In this document: piece by piece, positions 16,270-26,227 of the stretch | How positions within the stretch are numbered: the first letter of the stretch is position 1 | Layout: every line of letters starts with the position of its first letter | DNA from: Chitinophagaceae bacterium | GTDB lineage: Bacteria > Bacteroidota > Bacteroidia > Chitinophagales > Chitinophagaceae | DNA length: 64,000 bases | Direction of reading: 5' to 3' | Assembly (NCBI GenBank): GCA_004173355.1 | Contig: SEAD01000001.1 | Location: forward strand, 62,001-126,000 | The notes under the pieces: model-generated | Seen by the model: the letters and a program-made list of their open reading frames with translations, nothing else | What the model was told of the DNA's origin: nothing | The model's database searches: none | Translations under genes and position numbers: made by a program

Positions 16270-18747
16270 TCACTGCGAATCCGGTCGTCCGGTCAACGGC
16301 CACTCACGCTGCAACTCCAACATATCAACGGGCTGCGAAAAATCACCAAGCAGGTGTTTTACAAAATAGTCTCCCATCATGTAAAAGAAATACTCTGTCC
16401 CCGACATGGAGTAGATATGCCGTTCATTGGGCATCATCACAAAATCAAACCGTTTACCAGCCTTGATCAGGCTATTGGCCATACGGATCGTACCGGCAGG
16501 ATGTACATTGTTATCGATGTCACCGATAGCGAGCAGCAGACGCCCTTTCAGGTTGGCTGCCAGCGCCGGGTTTTTATCGACATTGTACTGATAGGTGGTG
16601 TCCCCTTTGGATGAAATAGTTTCCTGCACACCATGGTGCTTTTCACTCCACCAGCGGTTATAGATATTGTTCTCGTGATTGCCGACCTCGGCTACTGCCA
16701 CTTTGAAGAAATCGGGGTACACCAGCATTGCTGCGGTGGACATAAATCCCCCACCCGAACGTCCGGTGATACCAACCCGTTTTATGTCGATGAACCGGTA
16801 ACGATCCGCCAGTTGTTCAACCGCCGCTTTTTTATCAGCGAGTCCATAGTCCCGGAGGTTACCATAACCAAAGGTATGGTACCATTTGGAACGGGAAGGA
16901 TGGCCACCGCGATTACCAATCGTGACTACCACAAAACCCAGCTGCGCCAGCCGCGCTGTACGGTCCATGGTGAATACCCCGGCAGGGTAACGCGTATCGC
17001 TGGTCCATGATTTGTTGACATACTCGGTCTGCGGACCGGGGTATACAAATTCGATAATGGGGTAACTCTTTGTGGAATCCAGGTCGAATGGCGTGTACAT
17101 CACCCCGAAAAGATCCGTGATGCCATCATCGGCTTTTACCTTGTAGGGTGTAGGGAACCGATATCCTGCCGCGAAAAGCGCCGACAGGTCAGCCTTTTCA
17201 AGATCCATTACCTTTTTCCCGTTGTTGTCATACAAAACCGATTCGGGCACTGTATTTACCCGTGAAAAATTATCCACGAAATAACTCTGGTTGTCATTCA
17301 TGCTCACGGCATGGTCAAAGTCCCCTTTGTTGAGCAGTGTCAATCCGCTGCCATCAAATTTCACCTTGTACAAATGGAGGTAGTAAGGATCCTCGCCCAC
17401 TTCCCGGCCATTTGCGAGGAAATAAAGCCAGCGGTTTTTTTCATCCACCCTGACCACATCGGCACAATGGTACTCCCCGGATGTGATCTGGTTTTTCAAT
17501 TTTCCTTTTCCATCATACAGGTAAAAATGACTCCAGCCATCTTCCTCTGAACGGTAAATCAATTCTTCCCCGCCATTGACCAGCGCAGTGGAAGCAGTAT
17601 CGATATAGACACTGGAATGTTCCCTTATGACCGGCGTTACGGTACCCGACTGGACATCCACTGAGCAGAGATCAATATTTTTCAGGTCGCGGCTTGTGCG
17701 GGTAAAATAAAATTTATTGTTTGTTCCCAGCCAGATGACCGGTCTGACCGGATCATCTGATGTGTATGCCGGGGAAACAGCCCTCCAGGAAGTCAGTTCC
17801 TGGTCTTTGTACCCGGAAGTAGCTACCACCTTGTGTGTTCCTGCGGTTACATCAAACAATACCATTTCTTTCTGTGGTGTTTCCTTCTCCCCCGCCATCT
17901 GGTATTTGTACGTTTCCAGTTGCGGGCGACCTTCTGTGATGCTATGGATTACCCATAGGTCACTGATCAGTCGCTCATCTGCCCTGACCAGGTAAAAATG
18001 CCGGGAATCCGGCGCCCAGTAAATGCCGGCCGGCCTCCGTTCGCGTTTTTTCTTTTCGCGTTGTCCATCGGTCTCGCCCCTCCTGATCGATTCATAACTG
18101 AAATCAACTACTCCATTTTCCGTTAATTTCTTCTCCACGATCGATGAATCAGCCGGATTCTTCAATGCCTTTAAGTAATTGGCGCGGTCCATCAAATAGA
18201 GGTTATGTTCACGTGCGAAAGCCACAGATTCACCATCTGGTGAAATAGAAGCCCAAAGAGGTGGCGCCTGTACCGCCATATCGACAAGCAGGCCCAGGTC
18301 ACCCGTTGCCAGCACGAGGCTGAACCAGGACGGCTTAGCTGGCTTTCCCGTGACAGGCTGCGGGTTTTTTACACAGAATACCAGGGTCTTTTCATCCGCA
18401 GAAAACCGCAAAGAGTCGACTGGCAGATGTTGTGCATCATAGGGCCTGCCGGTGAGACGCGTAATCTTTGCAGCCAGTTTGATTTTATCAAGCAGTGCCT
18501 GCTTCGACTTTGTGGCTGGATCAACGATGTACCAGTTTTTACCCTGTGGGGTTTCAAACTCATACCAGAACCTTCCCGAAGCTTTCAGCCAGTGCGGCTC
18601 AACGGTCAGCGAGAATACCATTTTGCTCAGATGCTGGGTGGAATACCGTGATGCCAGCTGGTAGTTTCCTTTTACCCCGGGCAGTTCCTGGGCATTGGAA
18701 ACGGTACCGCCCGCCAGCAACAATGCCAGCAAGAATGTTTTATACAT
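16270..18747 (-). CDS. Dipeptidyl-peptidase IV-like serine peptidase (S9 family), secreted
   Basis: 825 residues from MYKTFLLALLLAGGTVSNAQ (signal peptide 1-20); an ATG nine codons upstream would spoil the signal. Residues about 30-560 form the DPPIV N-terminal beta-propeller (WAPDSRHFYLVRADER and YRSEEDGWSHFYLYDGKGK). The alpha/beta-hydrolase domain follows, with nucleophile GRSGGGFMS, the Asp in AIGDIDNNVHP and the His in MPNERHIYSM. The triad is complete. The family removes dipeptides, commonly X-Pro, from peptide N-termini. It is the last gene behind the sigma/FecR/SusCD genes (81-bp gap) and has the terminator right after it. A role in cutting peptides for uptake is plausible. Confidence 0.9.
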   Translation of the reverse strand: MYKTFLLALLLAGGTVSNAQELPGVKGNYQLASRYSTQHLSKMVFSLTVEPHWLKASGRFWYEFETPQGKNWYIVDPATKSKQALLDKIKLAAKITRLTGRPYDAQHLPVDSLRFSADEKTLVFCVKNPQPVTGKPAKPSWFSLVLATGDLGLLVDMAVQAPPLWASISPDGESVAFAREHNLYLMDRANYLKALKNPADSSIVEKKLTENGVVDFSYESIRRGETDGQREKKKRERRPAGIYWAPDSRHFYLVRADERLISDLWVIHSITEGRPQLETYKYQMAGEKETPQKEMVLFDVTAGTHKVVATSGYKDQELTSWRAVSPAYTSDDPVRPVIWLGTNNKFYFTRTSRDLKNIDLCSVDVQSGTVTPVIREHSSVYIDTASTALVNGGEELIYRSEEDGWSHFYLYDGKGKLKNQITSGEYHCADVVRVDEKNRWLYFLANGREVGEDPYYLHLYKVKFDGSGLTLLNKGDFDHAVSMNDNQSYFVDNFSRVNTVPESVLYDNNGKKVMDLEKADLSALFAAGYRFPTPYKVKADDGITDLFGVMYTPFDLDSTKSYPIIEFVYPGPQTEYVNKSWTSDTRYPAGVFTMDRTARLAQLGFVVVTIGNRGGHPSRSKWYHTFGYGNLRDYGLADKKAAVEQLADRYRFIDIKRVGITGRSGGGFMSTAAMLVYPDFFKVAVAEVGNHENNIYNRWWSEKHHGVQETISSKGDTTYQYNVDKNPALAANLKGRLLLAIGDIDNNVHPAGTIRMANSLIKAGKRFDFVMMPNERHIYSMSGTEYFFYMMGDYFVKHLLGDFSQPVDMLELQREWPLTGRPDSQ

Positions 18748-18828
18748 TGTAGGAAAATTTGTCAGGGAAGGCACAGGGGTTACCCCCCGGCATTCACCTG
18801 GATAAAATATTAGGGAAATGGACCTGGC

Positions 18829-19782
18829 TTATGGCTGCGTCATCACATCGATGGACAGTTCACCTGTTCCAACCGACTTGACCCGGATAAAGCCTTTCTT
18901 ACCACCGGCTCCTGCAAAACCATAAATACCATCCGCCACAATGTTTGCCGTAGCATTCACCGCTGCAGTAGCAGTGGTACCGGTAACAGGTATAGCCGCA
19001 ACAGTAGCATTAGTGACTGCATTCAGCTGGATGCTGGCATAGGACTGGAGCAGGCCGGCGGCTATCACGTTCGCCGGCGGGGTAAACACACGCGCCGAAA
19101 AGCGGCTCGCCACCAGGAGCGGATTCACACTGGATGGCGCCACAACCTGCGGCGTGCCGGCATTGTTTACAAACGCAACATCCACATTGGATGGATCCGC
19201 AGCCGCTTCAGCAGCGGTATACACCAGGCCCGTACGGGAAGAAAAGAAACCACCCACCGGTATCGTGCGACTGAGATATGCCTTCATCGGGAAGATATTC
19301 ATCACAAAGGTTTTGAGATTCTGGCTTGGCAGGATATCCGACTTGTCGGATCCGGACAATTCAAAATTGATACTCTTCACCGTGGTACCTGTATTGAGTA
19401 ATCTCACTTTGATCGAGGTCGCGCTGGTATTTGGCTGCAGCACCACCTGGCCTGTTGTGCCGATGATCTCGTAGTCCACCCCTGCTACAGCGGTACCACC
19501 TGCAATCGTATAATTTACGGTAACGGCTTCAGTAACCTGCCTGCCGATGAGCTGGATGATTACACTGTCCACATCACCACGCAGGGGGATGTTTTCATCC
19601 CCGCCAATCCCTGATGCCCCGCCAATTGACTGGCCGGTGGTTTTGGTATTGATACCCGTGAGCGGATTACTGAATTCGAGCACTGCTGGTCCCGTGTAAC
19701 TCAGGTCACGTTCCTTGCGGCAACCTATGATGGATAGGGCCATGACAAGGATTATTGATAACGAATTGAATGCTTTCATCAT
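18829..19782 (-). CDS. Surface lipoprotein downstream of SusD
   Basis: 317 residues with a lipobox at ALSIIGCRKERD (Cys about 21). A Calx-beta/DUF4843-like segment (about 70-160) includes VNYTIAGGTAVAGVDYEI, GQVVLQPNTSATSIKVRLLN and INFELSGS. The C-terminal half is rich in A, V and T and ends in KGFIRVKSVGTGELSIDVMTQP. Such third lipoproteins after SusD usually sit on the cell surface and help bind the imported ligand. The gene starts 10 bp after the SusD stop. Fold placement is by pattern; the ligand is unknown. Confidence 0.72.
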   Translation of the reverse strand: MMKAFNSLSIILVMALSIIGCRKERDLSYTGPAVLEFSNPLTGINTKTTGQSIGGASGIGGDENIPLRGDVDSVIIQLIGRQVTEAVTVNYTIAGGTAVAGVDYEIIGTTGQVVLQPNTSATSIKVRLLNTGTTVKSINFELSGSDKSDILPSQNLKTFVMNIFPMKAYLSRTIPVGGFFSSRTGLVYTAAEAAADPSNVDVAFVNNAGTPQVVAPSSVNPLLVASRFSARVFTPPANVIAAGLLQSYASIQLNAVTNATVAAIPVTGTTATAAVNATANIVADGIYGFAGAGGKKGFIRVKSVGTGELSIDVMTQP

Positions 19783-19792
19783 ACTGTTTTTA

Positions 19793-21250
19793 TTAGTATC
19801 CCGGATTGGGAATGAGATTTTTATTTACCTGTAAATCTGCAACCGGCAATGGCGGCAGGATCCTGTAGTCGGTGAACAGGATAGGCGATACTGTTTCTTT
19901 CGGAATATCCTTGCCGAGCCTTGTCAGGTCGAAAAAGCGCTGGCCTTCAAAAGCGAGTTCAATCCGCCGTTCTTTGAGGATGGCATCAATCAGTGCCTGG
20001 CCGGTTGGAGTGATCGATGGCAGTCCGGCCCTGTTGCGGATCATATTGAGGTCCGCCTGCGCCTGAGCCTCGAATGCTGCCCCCTGGTAGGCATACGCCT
20101 CGGCACGGTTCAGGTACATTTCAGAAATGCGGATTACCGGGACATCACTCCATCCGAAAGAACCATTGGTTCCCTGGAACTTGTTTGTCTGGTTGACCAG
20201 CTGGCCATTGGCACGGGTGTATGGAATGATCACCCCTGCACGGATATCACCGGCTTCAAGCTGTGTCATGAAATTATCGGCAATCACCACATCGCCCCAA
20301 CCGAGGTTCCCACCAGTGGCAGTTCTCTGCTGCTGGTACCATGCCTGGATAGAATTGTTATCCGGTGTACTGATGGCTTCGGCAAATGTGGCGAAGCGTA
20401 CCTCGAAAAACGATTCAGGTTTGGCAGCGAGTGTCCACATGGAGACGTAACTGGCAGTCGGCTGGAATACGGCAATACCTGAAGCGATCGCTGCGGTTGC
20501 CTGTGTCACTGCATCGGGCAGTTTGGCTGAACCCCAATAGAGGTAAAGCCTGGACAACAGTGCCTGTGCAGCGCCCCTGGTTCCCCTGTATGGTTCACCC
20601 GCAGAAGCATTTACGCCGGTGATTCCAAACTGGGTGATACTTTCGAGCAGGTCACGCTCTACCTGTTCGAAGCACTCCTGTACCGTATTGCGTTCAGGAT
20701 AGGTAATTTTCGTTACATCATCCACCGGTGTGGTTAAAACCGGAACACCCAGTGCAAAGTTGGCAACCTGGTGGCCGGGATTGTAACCATATGATTTGGC
20801 GAGATCGAAATAAACCACCGCCCGAAGGAACAGCGCCTGGGCTTTCATGCTGGCTTTCTCGGCTTCGGTTGCATCTGCCACCCCATCCACATAACTGATC
20901 ACGATGTTGGCATCATTGATCGTTTTAAATCCGTTTGCCCAGATATTGACATGGTAATTGGGCGAGTTCACATCGTAGCCAGAACCGCGACCACTCTGTG
21001 TTGCCGGATCCACACGTTTCATGTTGTCAGCCATCAGTTCGGTGGCTGCTACAAAATCACGGCCGTAGTAGTTACCATTTTTCAGGCCGGCATACACCCC
21101 GTTAAGCTGTGCCTGCAAACCAAGTTTGGTACCCAGGGCCACATTAGGTGGAAGGGAGGTTACCGGTTCTACTTCCAGGATTTTATTGCATGACACCGAG
21201 CCTGCAAGCATCAATCCTGAAATGACTATAGAAAATAATTTCTTTCTCAT
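19793..21250 (-). CDS. SusD/RagB family outer-membrane lipoprotein
   Basis: 485 residues from MRKKLFSIVISGLM with a lipobox at AGSVSCNKILEVEP. Typical SusD features: TPR-like helical N-terminal half (KAQALFLRAVVYFDLAKSYG), RGTRGAAQALLSRLYLYWG, and the C-terminal block SDVPVIRISEMYLNRAEAYA, ILKERRIELAFEGQRFFDLTRLG, ending in IPNPGY. It caps the SusC pore and binds substrate at the surface. It starts 19 bp after SusC ends. Regulation is through the neighbouring FecR/sigma pair. No substrate-specific residues can be read. Confidence 0.93.
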   Translation of the reverse strand: MRKKLFSIVISGLMLAGSVSCNKILEVEPVTSLPPNVALGTKLGLQAQLNGVYAGLKNGNYYGRDFVAATELMADNMKRVDPATQSGRGSGYDVNSPNYHVNIWANGFKTINDANIVISYVDGVADATEAEKASMKAQALFLRAVVYFDLAKSYGYNPGHQVANFALGVPVLTTPVDDVTKITYPERNTVQECFEQVERDLLESITQFGITGVNASAGEPYRGTRGAAQALLSRLYLYWGSAKLPDAVTQATAAIASGIAVFQPTASYVSMWTLAAKPESFFEVRFATFAEAISTPDNNSIQAWYQQQRTATGGNLGWGDVVIADNFMTQLEAGDIRAGVIIPYTRANGQLVNQTNKFQGTNGSFGWSDVPVIRISEMYLNRAEAYAYQGAAFEAQAQADLNMIRNRAGLPSITPTGQALIDAILKERRIELAFEGQRFFDLTRLGKDIPKETVSPILFTDYRILPPLPVADLQVNKNLIPNPGY

Positions 21251-21269
21251 GATCGTCTTTTGATAAAAT

Positions 21270-24200
21270 TTAAAATCCAACTTGAATACCCGCAGTGTAT
21301 GATTTCCCTTGTGGAGCCAGGCCAAGGCCATAGCCACCGGAAGTATACTCCGGATCCAGACCGGTGTAGTTGGTGCCTGTCCAGATATTGTACGCCTGCA
21401 CATACACACGTGCATTGGACAACTTCGTTTTTGCGAGGATATTTTTCGGAAGGGTGTAACCAAGGCTGATGGTTTTGAGACGGATATACGACGCGTCGTC
21501 ATAGAACCTGTCCGAAGCCACACCACCATAACCGCCACCTAATACTGAACTGGCAGTGCCTGGCTGGATGGCACCGGGATAAAGCCTCGGCACAACGGCC
21601 ATCTGGCCGGGTGTGGTCCATCGTTCGAGACTGGTATAACTCTGCGCGGCATCGTAACGGAAATCGGATGTCAGCAACAGGTCATAGAAATTCTGCTGAA
21701 CCGTACCTACCTGGTATTGAAAAAACGCCGAGAGTTCAAAATTCTTAAAGGAGAATGTATTGGTGAAACCGCCATAATAATCGGGGATCAGCGAATTTCC
21801 TGAACGGAATGCGCGGTCTGCCTGTACCGGGTTGTACGTAATATTATTGCTGGCATCATACCACATTGGACGGCCATCGGCGGGATTCACCCCTGCCCAA
21901 TGCGCAACCCATACTTCACCGACCGGGCGGCCAATCCAGAGATTGTTTGCCGGGAGATCCACACCGGGTTCCAGCAGGCTGAGCACTTCATTTTTGAGGA
22001 AGGTGATATTGAAATTGGTTGTCCATTTAAAGTCCCCGGTCAGGTTGATTGTTGTGAGTCCGAATTCAACACCGCGGTTTTCCAATGAACCGATGTTCTG
22101 TGCGATGCTGGTAAAACCAGCGGTGGTAGGTACCGGTTTGCTGAGCAGCAGGTCCTTTGTGGTGCGGATGAAATAATCAACCGTACCGGAAATCCTGTTT
22201 TTGAAGAAACCGAAATCGATCCCGATATTTTTGGTGACGTTCCGCTCCCAGCCCAGTTGTGAGTTACCCAGCTGCGCAAAATTGATCCCTGCAGATGCGG
22301 CATACGAAGCGGCCACACTGGATTCAAAAAGCGAAAGACCGGGATAATTGGATTCGATCACAGGAACCGGTCCGGTACCTGCGCCTGTGTTGGTCATGAG
22401 GAACTGGCTATTGCCGGTTTCGCCATAGCTCACACGGAGTTTGAGGTCCGAAAGGAAACTGGCATTTGCAAGGAATTTTTCATCAATGATCCGCCATGCC
22501 GCAGATAGGGATGGGAAATACCCGTAGCGGTTATTGGTTCCGAAGCGGGAAGAACCATCGCGACGGACAACTGCCTGGAAAATGTATTTATCATCCAGTA
22601 CATACCCTAAACGTGCAAATGCGCCGGCCATCCGGTATTCGCTGAAGGTGGAGCCGACCACATTCGGTGTGGTACCGGAGAGCGTGCCACCGAGCTGAGG
22701 GATGGCGACACCGGTTCCCTGTGTGTTGGTGGTAGTGAATGTTTCGTTCCGGTAGTTGACACCAACGAGTGCGGTCACTGCATGGCGTTCGCCAAATGTA
22801 TGATTGTAATTCAGGGTCTGGTCAGTCTGCCAGTTAACGACTTTAGACTGGCCAAAACGCACCAGTCCGTTTGTTCCCTGTCCTGCCCTTGTGCGCGGGT
22901 CAAAGAACAGTTCCTCGTTGATGGTCGTGTATTCGAGGGAATACGAGGATTTGAAAGTCAGGTCATTGGTAATATTGTAGGTTAGTGCCAGGTTACCAAT
23001 CGCCTGTGCGGTGATACCCTGGTTTTTATTGACGCTTACAAAGAATGGCGGGTTTACAGAACCACTCAGTACACCATAAATGTTGGTGTTGTAAGTACCA
23101 TCCGCATTGTAAATGGGATTCGTCGGGATCACACCCATGGCATCCACAAATACGTTGGTGGTACCAAAGGAGGGGTTGTCCGATGAATTCTGTTTGACAG
23201 AACTGAGGTTTACTTTTGTTTCAAGTGTCAGTTTATCATTGAGTTTCGTTTCGAGGTTTACCCGAAACGTGCTGCGTTTATAATCGTACCCGATGAAATG
23301 GTATTTCTGGTCGCTATGCGAACCGGCGATAAAATACCGTGTGCGGTCGTTCCCACCGGACAGTGATAATTCATAGTTCTGCAGCAGGCCTTTGCGGGTT
23401 ACCGCATCGATCCAGTCGTAACTTTTTGCGGTGTCTGCTGCACCGTAGGTCTGGTCTACGCTGTAAGGACCCGTCAGGTCACCCGAATTCACAGCTGCTT
23501 CCCGGCGGAGTGCCACCCAGGTTTTGCCATCCACCAAGTCAGGTTTTTTGATCAGTTCGGTAAATCCGACCGAGCTGTTGAAATTGACACGTGGTTTACC
23601 GGCTTTACCTTTTTTTGTGGTAATGATGATAACCCCGTTACCTGCCTGCGCTCCGTAGATCGATGCAGCAGCAGCATCCTTCAGGATATCGATCGACTCA
23701 ATATCATTGGAATTGATACCACTCAGTGGGTTGGAGGAAGCCACGTTCCGGCTCCTTGGCTCGGGTGAAATCTGCACGCCATCTATAATATACAATGGCT
23801 GGTTGCCGGCATTGACCGAACCAATCCCGCGGATGCGTACTTCTGTAGCACCACCGGGGATACCATTGTTTGCATTCACCTGTACACCTGCCGCCTGGCC
23901 TTGCATTGCACGGTCGAGACTTGCTACCGGCAGGTTTTCAATTGCGGAGCTTTTTATTGAAGCGATGGAGCCTGATACCAGTTTTTTCTTTTGTGTGCCA
24001 TAACCAACAACCACCACTTCACCCAGTTTCTGGTCGGTTTCTTCCAGGTTCACATTGATAGTTGTGCGGTTGTTAACCGGGATTTCAACCGTTTTAAAAC
24101 CCACATAGGAAATCACCAGGACTGCATTGCCGTCAACATCCGGCAAAAAAAAGTTGCCGTCCTTATCGGTGGAGATCCCTTTACCACCTTTGACCTGCAC

Positions 24201-24710
24201 AGACACCCCTTCGAGTGCCTGCCCCTTGCCATCAGTAATAGTACCACGAACGGGTATGGGCGCTACTGTCGCGATGCTGACCTGTGGTGTCTCCGGCAAA
24301 CGCCTGAGCTTGATGATAATTGCTTTTTCAATGATGTTGTACTCGAAAGGCTGTTCGCGGAAACAGGCATCCAGTGCGGTGTTGATGCTGACATTGCTGA
24401 CGGTGAAGGTTGCCCTGGTAGCTCGGGCGAGCATTGATTTCGTGTAAACAAATGAATAGCCGGTCTGCTTTTTGATTTCGCGGAACACTTCTTCCAGCGA
24501 TGCGTTTTTGAAGGAAGCAGTTACCTGCTGCGGGCGATGACCCGCATGTGCACTAAGTCCTGTAAATAAAATGACACATACCATCAGGGTGATGAGCAGT
24601 TTCATTTTTTGTGCCGGTCTTTTGAAAAGGGATGAGGACAGGTTTCGCCTGTGTTGGCGCGGGAGGGGCACAAGTCGGGGCATGACTTTGCCTGTTACAT
24701 TTAAATGCAT
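21270..24710 (-). CDS. SusC/RagA-type TonB-dependent transporter with STN signalling domain
   Basis: 1146 residues. The start gives a 35-residue basic leader before the hydrophobic signal helix (KMKLLITLMVCVILF); an internal ATG at 24605 would remove it. Such leaders are common in this family, so I keep the longer form. Domains: STN secretin/TonB short N-terminal domain (about 60-130), carboxypeptidase-like regulatory domain (about 150-235), plug (about 240-360; EVRIRGIGSVNAGNQPLYIIDG), then the barrel to the terminal QVGF. STN-bearing transporters signal ligand binding to a FecR anti-sigma factor, and the next two upstream genes are exactly FecR and an ECF sigma. Confidence 0.94.
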   Translation of the reverse strand: MHLNVTGKVMPRLVPLPRQHRRNLSSSLFKRPAQKMKLLITLMVCVILFTGLSAHAGHRPQQVTASFKNASLEEVFREIKKQTGYSFVYTKSMLARATRATFTVSNVSINTALDACFREQPFEYNIIEKAIIIKLRRLPETPQVSIATVAPIPVRGTITDGKGQALEGVSVQVKGGKGISTDKDGNFFLPDVDGNAVLVISYVGFKTVEIPVNNRTTINVNLEETDQKLGEVVVVGYGTQKKKLVSGSIASIKSSAIENLPVASLDRAMQGQAAGVQVNANNGIPGGATEVRIRGIGSVNAGNQPLYIIDGVQISPEPRSRNVASSNPLSGINSNDIESIDILKDAAAASIYGAQAGNGVIIITTKKGKAGKPRVNFNSSVGFTELIKKPDLVDGKTWVALRREAAVNSGDLTGPYSVDQTYGAADTAKSYDWIDAVTRKGLLQNYELSLSGGNDRTRYFIAGSHSDQKYHFIGYDYKRSTFRVNLETKLNDKLTLETKVNLSSVKQNSSDNPSFGTTNVFVDAMGVIPTNPIYNADGTYNTNIYGVLSGSVNPPFFVSVNKNQGITAQAIGNLALTYNITNDLTFKSSYSLEYTTINEELFFDPRTRAGQGTNGLVRFGQSKVVNWQTDQTLNYNHTFGERHAVTALVGVNYRNETFTTTNTQGTGVAIPQLGGTLSGTTPNVVGSTFSEYRMAGAFARLGYVLDDKYIFQAVVRRDGSSRFGTNNRYGYFPSLSAAWRIIDEKFLANASFLSDLKLRVSYGETGNSQFLMTNTGAGTGPVPVIESNYPGLSLFESSVAASYAASAGINFAQLGNSQLGWERNVTKNIGIDFGFFKNRISGTVDYFIRTTKDLLLSKPVPTTAGFTSIAQNIGSLENRGVEFGLTTINLTGDFKWTTNFNITFLKNEVLSLLEPGVDLPANNLWIGRPVGEVWVAHWAGVNPADGRPMWYDASNNITYNPVQADRAFRSGNSLIPDYYGGFTNTFSFKNFELSAFFQYQVGTVQQNFYDLLLTSDFRYDAAQSYTSLERWTTPGQMAVVPRLYPGAIQPGTASSVLGGGYGGVASDRFYDDASYIRLKTISLGYTLPKNILAKTKLSNARVYVQAYNIWTGTNYTGLDPEYTSGGYGLGLAPQGKSYTAGIQVGF

Positions 24711-24873
24711 ACTTTTGAGCAGTTTGGGTTACTTGAATCGTAAGTGTGTCGTAGCAGTTACCATAACAGTACCTGAATGCCATCCCGGTCGCCGCCAGCG
24801 TATCGGGATTTTTTCAGCTACTGGTTGTAGTTCATTCTGATTTTTTTATACCATATGCGTATTACCGGTTAGT

Positions 24874-26106
24874 TTAGTTTTTCCGTGTGGTGGCCGGGCT
24901 GACCGTTACGGTCGTTCCGTCCATTTTAAACTGAACCACATCTGTGAGTTCCAGCATTTGCAGCGCTTTCGAAAGGGTGGCAGTCCTTGGAATTTCCCCT
25001 GCAAAATCATCACCGGCGAACACACCCTCATACACCACTTCCACATCATACCATCTCGTGAGTTGCCGCATCAATGGCTGGATCCTGGTGCCATCAAGGA
25101 TAAAATACCCGTTCTTCCAGCCAAGTACCTGTTCGGTATCGACTGTTTTCACTTTTATCCCTGTGCCAGGCTTTCCCGTTTCTGCCTGCTGGCCGGGCTG
25201 CATCATCTTTTCATCTGCTCCTGTCCGCAACCGCACCACCCCTTCCACCAGTGTGGTAAGTACGGCCGGTTCGTCACTGTAAGCATTTATATTAAAGCCG
25301 GTCCCTATCGCTTCTACATCGGTTCCGCCATCAGTTCCTCCAGGATTTATTTTTACATGAAACGGCCTGGATGGTTCTTTTGCCACTTCGAAATAAGCCT
25401 CACCTGTCAGCTCCACGGTCCGCTGTTCTTTCTTAAAAAGCGCCGGGTATCGTATGCTGCTCATGGCATTCATGTAAACCATTGTTCCGTCCGGCAATAC
25501 CAGCCGGAACTGTCGTCCCCTGGGTGTGGTCAGCACATTGTATCCTGTATCAGACGCGCCGCTTGCCGTACCATCCCGATTCCCGTAACTCAGCATGCCA
25601 TTGGTTTTTGTCATCGTCGAATTGTTGAGCAGGATCGCGCTTCCGTCAGCAACTGTATCCAGCAAAACCTGTGAACCATCCTGCAATGTCAGTATTGCCC
25701 CTTCCCTGCCTGGTGGTATGTCCTTTGTTATACCAGAAGAGCCAATTGATGCAACGGTTCCTTTTTTATTTGTAACCGGCCACCAGTTATAGAACGCAAA
25801 TCCTGCCACCACAAACAGGCAGGCAGCAATCGCAATCCTCCGCCACGGGAAAATGCGAACAACCGGCGTTTCCTGTTTTTTCTTCCGGGAAGCCAGGATA
25901 CGTGTCAGTATCGGCTCCCAGCGTTCTGCGTCGTAAAGGGCTTCATTTGGCTCAAGCTCCGGAACATCTTTTGCAAGCAGCTCCTCGATTATATCGTCAT
26001 TGTTTCCCTCGCGTAAAAGAAAAAACAACTCATCAGTTTCATCCGCAGATGCGGTACCTGAGATGTATTTCTGCAACAAGGGGCCAATGTTTTCAGAATT
26101 GGTCAT
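24874..26106 (-). CDS. FecR-type anti-sigma factor/transmembrane signal transducer
   Basis: 410 residues from MTNSENIGPLLQKY; a longer in-frame start exists but adds unrelated sequence. Cytoplasmic anti-sigma part at about 1-90, one membrane helix at about 101-118 (IAIAACLFVVAGFAFYNWW), FecR domain at about 195-295 (TTPRGRQFRLVLPDGTMVYMNAMSSI and VELTGEAYFEVAKE), and a C-terminal DUF4974-type domain (GWKNGYFILDG, FAGEIPRTATLSKALQMLE). The periplasmic part would contact the STN domain of the adjacent SusC. Gap to the sigma gene 121 bp, to SusC 163 bp. Confidence 0.92.
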   Translation of the reverse strand: MTNSENIGPLLQKYISGTASADETDELFFLLREGNNDDIIEELLAKDVPELEPNEALYDAERWEPILTRILASRKKKQETPVVRIFPWRRIAIAACLFVVAGFAFYNWWPVTNKKGTVASIGSSGITKDIPPGREGAILTLQDGSQVLLDTVADGSAILLNNSTMTKTNGMLSYGNRDGTASGASDTGYNVLTTPRGRQFRLVLPDGTMVYMNAMSSIRYPALFKKEQRTVELTGEAYFEVAKEPSRPFHVKINPGGTDGGTDVEAIGTGFNINAYSDEPAVLTTLVEGVVRLRTGADEKMMQPGQQAETGKPGTGIKVKTVDTEQVLGWKNGYFILDGTRIQPLMRQLTRWYDVEVVYEGVFAGDDFAGEIPRTATLSKALQMLELTDVVQFKMDGTTVTVSPATTRKN

Positions 26107-26227
26107 ATAATATGGTGTGGGGAAGCAATCGGGTGAATAAGGAATGGTACTCCGATCAGGGAAGTATATAGCAGACAATCATCCGCCACCAGGGGACTAT
26201 CCGGACGGGAAATTTTTTTTACTGATT